DNA of 19,855 nt, taken from CAYSQW01 sp964433135 (GTDB lineage: Bacteria > Acidobacteriota > Aminicenantia > Aminicenantales > Aminicenantaceae). Shown here piece by piece: positions 8,043-14,371 of this stretch. The translations under genes and the position numbers were made by a program. The DNA lies in the NCBI GenBank assembly GCA_964433135.1, contig CAYSQW010000064.1:1-19855 (forward strand). The letters run 5' to 3'. Every line of letters begins with the position of its first letter. Position 1 is the first letter of the stretch. The notes under the pieces were generated by a model that saw only the letters and a list, made by a program, of their open reading frames with translations, had not been told where the DNA came from and did no database searches.

Positions 8043-8108
8043 GATCCTCTCCCTTTTTATTCAGATATTGATCTTATATGTGTTTTATGTGCTTGCATGG
8101 GAACCTGT

Positions 8109-9782
8109 TCAATATTCCCACCACGAGGTCTCGACATCGCTGGGGAAATGAGTGGCGATATGGGTTGCGATGAATTTCAAGCGTCCTGCTTCATCCCAGG
8201 GGCCCGCCCAGCAGTGAGGCTTCCTCGGAGCATACCAGAAGAATCCCTTGTAGTGAGGATTTTGGGTTTTCGCCAGGAACTCTTCCATCAGGTGGACGGC
8301 GTTGTTCTGGTAGTAGGAATCCATGTCTCCGGTGAAGAAATAAAGCTTACCGACCAGCTTCGGGCCGACCGTCGACCAGTTCCGTTCAAGGTAGTAGCGG
8401 AGGTCATAATGCTCTTTCCAGTATTGGGCGACCGTGGGATCGATCTTCCCCGTGACCTTGTCGAACAGCGGTTTGGTGTAGCCGTCTTCGCCCACCGGGC
8501 CGTAAACCGCCTGCCAGGCATCGGACTGCTCTCCGCCGCGGCCGCGGGTGCCGCGGACCAGCTCCCAGGTGTTCTTCTGTTTCGATGTGTATACCAGTGA
8601 GCCATCGGGATTGCGGCGGTTGGGAGTGACGACTTTTCTCCACTCGTATTGCCGGTAATAGGCGTTTTTATCCTCATAGATGTTGATGGCCTCGACATCG
8701 CGGAAATCGATCGGATCGGGGCAGTAGGAAAAGCATCCGCCGAAAAAATCGGGGTGGAAGATCTGCAGCGCGGCGCATTCCCAACCCCCGGTCGATCCGC
8801 CTTCCACCACGCGGGCGTAGGGTTCGCGTATGATCCGGAACCGCTCTTCGATCTCGGGGATGAGTTCGTTCATGATGGCGTCGCCGTAGGGCCCACAGTT
8901 GGCGGAATTGACCGCATAGGAATCATCGAAGTAAGGGCAGGGGTGCTGGAAGGTGACCAGGATCATCCGTGGAAAATGATCCGATATCCATGCCTTATAA
9001 AGCTCGTAGCCTCGTCTTCCCCTGGGATCGTTTGCGCCCGGGTCGTCGGTGCGAAAACGATAAGGGGCGTTGAGAGAAAAATGCCCCTGTACGTAATCGA
9101 CGGGATAGTAGAGTCCGGGATTGTCCTCATAGCCTTTCGGCAGCAGAATGGTCGCTCCCAGGTAGATCGGTTGCCCCCAGAATTCGCTCAAAAGCTTGCT
9201 TTCGAACTTGATCCGCTTGACCCATTTGGTGTCGGGAGGAACCTTGACCGGCGGAAGGACGTTCTTTGTGTCGAGCTTGATCGTATAGCCTTCATCACTG
9301 TCGAGATGGACCTTCATCACTTTGCTCACCAGGTTGCCTGGGGACCGGTTGAACTGCTGGCCTTCCCATTGGTCGTTGTGAAGCCATACCACATGTCCGT
9401 CGCTGCGGTGAAACCGGGTGTATACGGATATGAGAGCTTGGACGAAATAATCACCCGGAGGGACATCCTTGAGGCTGTTGACAGGGGCGCCCAGCGTCGT
9501 TTCATCGATGATCGCGGTTTCACCGGGCGCCAGTCCTTCGATATCGAGGCCGAAGAGAGGAATTCCCGTCCGGCCGATCTGCAGCCTTACTTCCCGGTTG
9601 TTGGTCCTCGAGATCATGATGAAAACCCGGCCCGTGATCGGGCCTTCGTGAGCGCCGGGCGGAAAAGAGATTTCAAATCGGCATCCCGGTGTCTCATGGG
9701 CCGCGGAATCTTCGGCTGAGAGGCTGTTCCATGAACAAAGGATTAAAATAAGCAAAAAAATAAGGGGTTTCAAAACCTTCAT
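8109..9782 (-). CDS. Secreted alpha/beta-hydrolase, putative esterase (paralogue 1)
   Basis: 557 residues. An N-terminal signal peptide (MKVLKPLIFLLILILCSWNSLSA, cleaved near residue 23) is followed by a beta-rich domain (about 35-175) and a PF00756-like esterase domain. The nucleophile is Ser330 in GGSTGGW; His523 in KPHCW and Asp486 or Asp488 in GDMDSYY are the likely partners. The protein is probably periplasmic or secreted and cleaves an unknown ester. It is a full-length paralogue of the gene at 11767-13518, sharing PYFDDSYAVN, GPYGDAI, CPDPIDFR and a C-terminal SWxxY end. At the usual oxyanion position it reads VQGHF, where the paralogue has YHGHH. The ATG at 9782 follows AGGAG by six bases; the GTG just upstream (9785) is too close to the ribosome binding site. 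Confidence 0.88.
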   Translation of the reverse strand: MKVLKPLIFLLILILCSWNSLSAEDSAAHETPGCRFEISFPPGAHEGPITGRVFIMISRTNNREVRLQIGRTGIPLFGLDIEGLAPGETAIIDETTLGAPVNSLKDVPPGDYFVQALISVYTRFHRSDGHVVWLHNDQWEGQQFNRSPGNLVSKVMKVHLDSDEGYTIKLDTKNVLPPVKVPPDTKWVKRIKFESKLLSEFWGQPIYLGATILLPKGYEDNPGLYYPVDYVQGHFSLNAPYRFRTDDPGANDPRGRRGYELYKAWISDHFPRMILVTFQHPCPYFDDSYAVNSANCGPYGDAIMNELIPEIEERFRIIREPYARVVEGGSTGGWECAALQIFHPDFFGGCFSYCPDPIDFRDVEAINIYEDKNAYYRQYEWRKVVTPNRRNPDGSLVYTSKQKNTWELVRGTRGRGGEQSDAWQAVYGPVGEDGYTKPLFDKVTGKIDPTVAQYWKEHYDLRYYLERNWSTVGPKLVGKLYFFTGDMDSYYQNNAVHLMEEFLAKTQNPHYKGFFWYAPRKPHCWAGPWDEAGRLKFIATHIATHFPSDVETSWWEY

Positions 9783-9830
9783 CACAGTCTCCTTTATGTC
9801 TTTATCACCTGATGATCCGGGATTTCCCGG

Positions 9831-9983
9831 TCATTTTTCTTTGGTGGAATTCGAATTCTCTTTCGAGAAGATGCGGGATTTGATTTTCAGCTTGCTCCTG
9901 AGCGTCATTCCAGATCCGGCCAGGACAAGCAAGGCGGCTTCGATTCTTTTCAACGTTTTCCATGTCGAGGTCTTAACGAACAT
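9831..9983 (-). CDS. Possible small protein or truncated membrane protein remnant
   Basis: A 50-codon frame from ATG 9983 to TGA 9831. It has a basic start (MFVKTSTWKTLKRIE), a short hydrophobic stretch (AALLVLAGSGM) and a Lys/Ser-rich tail. The beginning resembles the first helix of small GldL-like membrane proteins (KxLKRIExxLLVLA), but the second helix one would expect is absent, so it could be a truncated copy. I see no good ribosome binding site. It lies 48 bases upstream of the esterase 1 start on the same strand. It may well not be expressed. Confidence 0.25.
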   Translation of the reverse strand: MFVKTSTWKTLKRIEAALLVLAGSGMTLRSKLKIKSRIFSKENSNSTKEK

Positions 9984-10166
9984 ATCACACGGAAAATGCT
10001 ACCGTCAATGATGAGGTCGCTCCGTTTTGCAGAAAGGCGGCATCTTTGGTGATGTGTGAATTATTGGATTAATCTGGAGGCGGAGAGAAGGGGATCTTTT
10101 CCGTACGGGGTGCGATGAAAGAATAGAATCCTTGGGTAGATACCAGCTGTTACTATCGTTTCTCCG
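9984..10166. other. Rest of the gap between the HEAT protein and esterase 1
   Basis: With the doubtful small ORF, this makes up a gap of 384 bases (9783-10166) without a convincing gene. The + strand frame at 9796-10011 has no domain and no ribosome binding site. A short CCGGGATTTCCCGG palindrome lies at about 9818-9830, close to the start of esterase 1. I could not find a clear promoter or terminator. Confidence 0.35.
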
Positions 10167-11015
10167 CTACATTGCGTTTTTTTTCCACCAGCTTTCCCAT
10201 GCGTCGGGGTCTTTTCCGAAGTCCTCTCCCGTTATGTTTTTCAAGTATTGGAGAGCGTTCGGGAAGGTGATCACGCCTTCGATCAGATAGGGGATGGCGC
10301 GTTTGTCTCCCGTTTTTCCCAAAGCTTCCAAAATCTGATTTTTATAGCGCTCATCGAAGGCTGCTTTCAATTCTTTAATCAAGGGATCGATAATGCGCGG
10401 ATCTTTGATTTTCCCCAAGGCTTCAACGATGTGGCCTCTGATTTCTTTGTCTTTTAGGGGGGAGAGGGTCGAGAGTTTATTCAACAGGGGGTCCAGCGCC
10501 GGCTCTCCCATTTTTCCCAAGGCCTTTGCGATCCGGGGCCCGGCGTTGTGTTTGTCTTCGAATTTTTGATCCAGAAGCATGATCATCGATCCGATCGATT
10601 TCCGATCCCTCAGTTTTCCCAGAGTTTCCGCGGTCTCGATCCTGAGTTTTTCGTCTTTGATATCCAGGCATTTCCGGATGCTTTCCATGGTCTCTTCTCC
10701 GGGTTTTGGGGAGTGCTGTTTCCACTTGAAATTGCAGGCGCGGCATGTGCAGTACAGAAGCCCCTTTTTAATAAAGGCCAGGTAGCGAAAAACAAATCCC
10801 ACTCCGGCCGGAAAAGCGAAGATGGGAACGATCAATATGTTGTGCGGATTGTTCCGGCTCGCGATCGGATCATTGATCATGAACAGCCAAAAAACAATGG
10901 CGGCGGCGCTTATGATGATAAGCAGGACGCCCAAAAAAAGATTCCCGATACTTGCCAGATACTTTTTGTTGATATCGGTCTTGCCGCAAATCGGGCAGCT
11001 TAATACTGCTTCCAT
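10167..11015 (-). CDS. Membrane-anchored zinc-ribbon and HEAT-repeat protein
   Basis: 282 residues. CPIC (C7, C10) opens the protein, two transmembrane helices follow (about 24-46 and 59-79), and directly behind them comes a second cysteine group YCTCRAC (C89, C91, C94). The cysteines look like one zinc ribbon split by a membrane hairpin, with both halves on the same, probably cytoplasmic, side. Residues about 110-255 hold four to five HEAT/PBS-lyase-like repeats (AETLGKLRDRKSIGSMI, AKALGKMGEPALDPLL, VEALGKIKDPRIIDPLI, LEALGKTGDKRAIPYLI), and the end ITGEDFGKDPDAWESWWKKN is typical of such proteins. It probably serves as a protein-binding scaffold at the inner membrane; no enzyme motif is present. 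The start is set at ATG 11015 because AAGGAGG lies five bases upstream; an in-frame start 18 codons earlier has no such signal. It follows the small membrane protein by 64 bases. Confidence 0.85.
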   Translation of the reverse strand: MEAVLSCPICGKTDINKKYLASIGNLFLGVLLIIISAAAIVFWLFMINDPIASRNNPHNILIVPIFAFPAGVGFVFRYLAFIKKGLLYCTCRACNFKWKQHSPKPGEETMESIRKCLDIKDEKLRIETAETLGKLRDRKSIGSMIMLLDQKFEDKHNAGPRIAKALGKMGEPALDPLLNKLSTLSPLKDKEIRGHIVEALGKIKDPRIIDPLIKELKAAFDERYKNQILEALGKTGDKRAIPYLIEGVITFPNALQYLKNITGEDFGKDPDAWESWWKKNAM

Positions 11016-11079
11016 CCAATCCTCCTTCATCAAAATATATGAAAATATGTTGTCCCGGCCCGGAATCATCGGGGGATAG

Positions 11080-11331
11080 CTATTTTGCGAAGGTTTTCAC
11101 CCCCCACAGCATGACCAGGACGATCCCCCAGCAGAGGAGCACCATAGCAACACCCATGGCGATCCTATGACCTATCGGAATTTGAGGATCCCCCGCGAAT
11201 CTGACGCATACATAGGCGCCTAATATGGCGGCTCCGACGGGGATGGCCCCCCCTTTGGTAAAGACGGGGATGACAAGGCATGCTGCGCCCAAGAAAAGTC
11301 CCCAAATACTGATGTTTAATTTTTTACTCAT
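11080..11331 (-). CDS. Small membrane protein with three predicted helices
   Basis: 83 residues beginning MSKKLNISIWG. Hydrophobic helices lie at about 9-24, 28-45 and 57-77, with a short polar loop (RFAGDPQIPIGHR) before the last and a basic C-terminus (VKTFAK). I do not recognise the family. It precedes the zinc-ribbon/HEAT membrane protein by 64 bases on the same strand and is probably cotranscribed with it, which suggests a shared place in the inner membrane. The ribosome binding site is weak (GGAAC about nine bases before the ATG). The composition and start are typical of a real small membrane gene. Confidence 0.7.
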   Translation of the reverse strand: MSKKLNISIWGLFLGAACLVIPVFTKGGAIPVGAAILGAYVCVRFAGDPQIPIGHRIAMGVAMVLLCWGIVLVMLWGVKTFAK

Positions 11332-11714
11332 GTCGAAGTTCCAAAAATCCGATCCGGGACTTCGGGGTTTTCAGCTCTTTTCAGTTGGATGAATTCACTG
11401 GAAATGAATTGAATTTTGCACGAAAAGTTGAAAGATGCGTGGGTGTGATTCGGTGAAGAGGATAGATGTTAAGGTATCCTTGTAACAAGCGGATGGAAGA
11501 CTGTCTGTGCTTAAGAACTTTTCTCTGATAAAAAAGATGTATATTTCCTATTTAACCCTGTAAAAGAATATGACCCGATTAAAAGAAGATTATCCTTCCT
11601 TCATTTACGCTATCATATGAAAAATAATGCTGTCAAGGGATGGAGAATACTCAGGGTCGCGGATGGACCGGGGTGTCTTAATGAGTTATTCTCAGATGAT
11701 GTGAAGGTCCGTAA
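11332..11714. other. Intergenic stretch without a gene
   Basis: Between the small membrane protein and the hairpin behind esterase 2 there are 383 bases without a supported gene. The + strand frame starting at 11617 runs antisense into the esterase and has no domain. The stretch is AT-richer than its surroundings, with homopolymer A and T runs around 11515-11625. It should carry the promoter of the small membrane protein/HEAT operon, but I could not fix one. Confidence 0.4.
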
Positions 11715-11755
11715 TCCGGCATGCTTCCCGAAAAAGCCTCGGGAAGCATGCCGGA
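11715..11755 (-). terminator. Perfect 17-bp stem-loop behind esterase 2
   Basis: TCCGGCATGCTTCCCGA (11715-11731) and TCGGGAAGCATGCCGGA (11739-11755) are perfect inverted repeats around a seven-base loop. The stem begins 11 bases after the stop codon of the - strand esterase gene. There is no U tract on either side, so it is either a non-canonical terminator or a 3' stabilising hairpin for that mRNA. Confidence 0.65.
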
Positions 11756-11766
11756 ACGGGGCGGGC

Positions 11767-13518
11767 TTAATATCTCCAGCTGGTTATATCCGCGCCCGGA
11801 GGTGCCGATTCGAGCATGCGCTTCATCATTTCGGGGGCGAAACGCTGATTGATGGTCAATCTTCCTACGGAGTTGGGTGTGTCGTGGTCGCCTGTCCAGC
11901 AGTGCTCCCGCCGGTCGCCGTAATCGACGAAGCCGTCGTAGTAGGGATCGGTCGTGCTCTCGAGAAATTCTTCGACCAGGTAGACGGCGTTGCCGAGATA
12001 GTAGTTGTCCATATCCCCGCAGTAGATGTGGAGCTTTCCTTTGAGTTTGTGGCCGATCTTGTCCCAGTCGCGCCGCAGGATATAACCCAGGTCATAGTTT
12101 TCGCGCCAGTATTCCGCGACGGACTTGTCGATTTTCCCTGATTCGGGATCCCAGAGCGGTTTGGGGTAACCGTCGTCGCCGACGGGACCGAAAACCGCCT
12201 GCCAGATCGCCCATTGATCGCCCGACCGGCAGTTGGGGCCGATGACGTTCTCGGCCTGGTTGATTTCCTGAAGGGTGGTGCCGACGTGGCCCAGCCAGTT
12301 CCGGGTTCCTGCTCTCGGGGTGCGTTTCCAGGGCCCCTTGAGAAAGTAGAGGTTGTCATCTTCGTAGATGTTGACGACCGTGAAGGCGCGGAAATCGATC
12401 GGATCGGGGCAGAAGGTCCAGGTGCCGTTGTATTCGTCGGGGTATTTGATCTGCACCGCCAGCGATTCCCAACCTCCGGTCGATCCTCCGTATACGACGC
12501 GGGCCCAGCCTTCCCCGATACCGCGATAAGTTTTTTCGATATAAGGGATGAGCTCATAAGTGATGGCATCGCCGTAGGGCCCCAGGTTCTCGGTATTGAC
12601 GGCGTAGGAGTCGTCGAAGTAGGGATTGGCGTGCTGGATGGTCACGATGATCATGCGGGGGAAATCGGGTCCCGTCCAATCCTGATAGAATTTATAGGCC
12701 ATCTCTTCATTGAGCTGCCGGTATCCCGCTCCGTCCGAACGGTCGGCGCTCGAATGGCCGGGTTCCGGCGGCGTCTCCCGGAACATAACCGGTGTGTAGA
12801 ACATGCGGTGATGGTGGCCGTGATAGACCATCAGGGGATACCGGGCTTCGGGGTGTTCGTCGAAGCCGTGGGGGAGAAGGATGATCGCTCCCAGGTACAT
12901 AGGGCGCCCCCAAAACTCCGTCAGCAGCTTGCTCTGGATCTTGATGTGCCTGATGTATTTGGTGTCTTCCGGCTCTGGAAAAGGGGCGATCTCGTTATCG
13001 AGCGAGAGGGAAATTTGTTTGTTCGAGCGGGGATCGATGCGTAATTTTTGGGGGGTGCTGTAGAGGTTGCCGGGTTTGATATTCCATTTCTGCCCCTCTC
13101 CCTTATCGGGCGGCAGCTTGACGACATGGCCGTCCGCGCGGTTGAAGGTTTCATAGCGGTTGAGCACCGCCTGCACCCAGTACTCTCCGGCGGGGATATC
13201 GGCGATGCTTTTTAGAGGATATCCGTCGGCGCCGGTGTCGATAACGGCTTTCTCTCCGGGTTTGAGCTTGTCGACGGTCAGACCGAAAACCAGCTGGGAG
13301 TCTTTCCCGCGGTTCTGGATCTGAAGTCGGGGTTCGCGGCTGTCGTCGTTGGAAATAAGCAGGAGCATGCGCCCGTCAAGGGCTTCCGAACTCAGCTCCT
13401 CGGGAAATGAGATGCCGAATTTGAGTGCGGCCGCGGAATCGGTCCCGCCGGTTTGACAGCTCATGGATGCCAATACCCAGATTAAAACGATTAATAAACC
13501 AGACAAACGCTTATTCAT
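11767..13518 (-). CDS. Exported (possibly lipoprotein) alpha/beta-hydrolase, putative esterase (paralogue 2)
   Basis: 583 residues. The hydrophobic start MNKRLSGLLIVLIWVLASMS is followed by Cys21 and a Gly/Ser/Thr linker, which suggests a lipoprotein, although SMSC is not a standard lipobox; an ordinary signal peptide is possible. A beta-rich domain (about 32-175) precedes the esterase domain. Catalytic candidates are Ser346 in GGSTGGW, Asp502 or Asp504 in GDMDNYY, and His539 in REHCW. YHGHHH (232-237) sits where the oxyanion motif is expected. It is a paralogue of the esterase at 8109-9782, with the same domain order and the same C-terminal SWxY type of end. It is probably anchored in or exported to the periplasm. 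The substrate is unknown. The ribosome binding site is AAGGAAG before the ATG. A promoter candidate lies about 100 bases upstream and a strong hairpin follows the stop, so this gene looks like a separate transcript. Confidence 0.88.
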   Translation of the reverse strand: MNKRLSGLLIVLIWVLASMSCQTGGTDSAAALKFGISFPEELSSEALDGRMLLLISNDDSREPRLQIQNRGKDSQLVFGLTVDKLKPGEKAVIDTGADGYPLKSIADIPAGEYWVQAVLNRYETFNRADGHVVKLPPDKGEGQKWNIKPGNLYSTPQKLRIDPRSNKQISLSLDNEIAPFPEPEDTKYIRHIKIQSKLLTEFWGRPMYLGAIILLPHGFDEHPEARYPLMVYHGHHHRMFYTPVMFRETPPEPGHSSADRSDGAGYRQLNEEMAYKFYQDWTGPDFPRMIIVTIQHANPYFDDSYAVNTENLGPYGDAITYELIPYIEKTYRGIGEGWARVVYGGSTGGWESLAVQIKYPDEYNGTWTFCPDPIDFRAFTVVNIYEDDNLYFLKGPWKRTPRAGTRNWLGHVGTTLQEINQAENVIGPNCRSGDQWAIWQAVFGPVGDDGYPKPLWDPESGKIDKSVAEYWRENYDLGYILRRDWDKIGHKLKGKLHIYCGDMDNYYLGNAVYLVEEFLESTTDPYYDGFVDYGDRREHCWTGDHDTPNSVGRLTINQRFAPEMMKRMLESAPPGADITSWRY

Positions 13519-13618
13519 GACTTGATCTTCCTTTCATTTGAAAATATCACGTGTTTCATTATCCGAGATCTCCGTTCCGCCAGGGAACGTGAAATCGGCT
13601 CATCCAAACGCGAAACAG

Positions 13619-13648
13619 ATTGTACCCTCATTGAAAACAGCTTATCAA
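13619..13648 (-). promoter_or_regulatory. Probable sigma-70 promoter of esterase 2
   Basis: On the - strand TTGATA (13648-13643) and TACAAT (13624-13619) are separated by 18 bases. Both differ from consensus at one position. The promoter would give a leader of roughly 95 bases before the ATG at 13518. A GGTGGGGGGG run lies just upstream of the -35 box (about 13660-13671). Confidence 0.5.
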
Positions 13649-13752
13649 GTCGATTGTGCTGGTGGGGGGGTTTTATCTTGATCTCTTCCTCCCATTTAAA
13701 TATGCTTTTTACTAAACGATAAGCAAGGATTGCAGTGCTAGGAGATACGCAG

Positions 13753-14130
13753 ATGATAAGAATGCGCGCTTCTGAATTCAGGCTGATGCTGGCCGTTGGG
13801 ATCTGCGTTGTGCTTTTCGTGGCAACCCCCTCATCACCGACGTCGTCGGACAGCTGCTATGAACATAAGGATCATGGAAGTATCATTGTCGATAATCCCA
13901 ACGGATTTCCGATAAAAATCGCGATCGGTGGTAAAGGCGAATTCACAATTCCCATGCAAGACTCCCGTAAAATTGTCGATTTCGAGCCCAAGGAATACCT
14001 CTGGTCAGCTTATGGCGAGTGCTATTATGCTTCTGCAAATGAATATGTAAAAGAGTTTTTTTACGGCAAAATCAAAGTTAAAAAAGATGAGACCAGCCGA
14101 ATTAACATTCCTAGACGAGGTCCTAATTGA
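13753..14130 (+). CDS. Small exported protein of unknown function
   Basis: 125 residues. A basic start and hydrophobic run (MIRMRASEFRLMLAVGICVVLFVA) form a signal peptide, probably cleaved within the following Ser/Pro/Thr stretch. The mature part of about 95 residues has two Cys (in SCYEH and GECYY) that may form a disulfide. Alternating hydrophobic residues (SIIVDNPNGFPIKIAIGGKGEFTI, quoted in part) suggest a small beta-sandwich, and the tail is basic (KIKVKKDETSRINIPRRG). I do not recognise a family. The ATG at 13753 is chosen because AGGAG lies eight bases upstream; the earlier in-frame GTG (13735) overlaps that site. It is the first of two + strand genes between two - strand blocks. The next gene starts 241 bases later and need not share its transcript. 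Confidence 0.75.
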   Translation: MIRMRASEFRLMLAVGICVVLFVATPSSPTSSDSCYEHKDHGSIIVDNPNGFPIKIAIGGKGEFTIPMQDSRKIVDFEPKEYLWSAYGECYYASANEYVKEFFYGKIKVKKDETSRINIPRRGPN

Positions 14131-14371
14131 TATTTTGATTCAAAGTGTTGTATTTTTATCCGTTTTTATTTCAAGCTTCTTTCAGATGCCTTCATCATCT
14201 AAGAAGCGCAATCCCATTACGGTATCCTTTACGATGTGACTTGTAATACCGGTTTAAAGCAGGGGGGGTATAAAAGGGATGCTGGAATCGAGCCGCATTC
14301 GTCTCATGGAAATGGCCCGGAAATTGCATTATCATATCACCGGGCGGCTCAACCGATTCAGGGATAATGTT

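Noticed and set aside
8649..9719. 356-codon open frame on the + strand
   Set aside because: Antisense to the esterase 1 gene, whose catalytic motifs, signal peptide and paralogue leave no doubt about the coding strand.
9796..10011. 71-codon open frame on the + strand
   Set aside because: No ribosome binding site, no domain, and it crosses the upstream control region of esterase 1.
12214..13044. 276-codon open frame on the + strand
   Set aside because: Antisense to esterase 2; the sequence has the same kind of random-looking Val/Gly/Asp-rich content as the frame opposite esterase 1.
13522..13722. 66-codon open frame on the + strand upstream of the small exported protein
   Set aside because: It overlaps the promoter and ribosome binding site region of esterase 2 and has no recognisable features.
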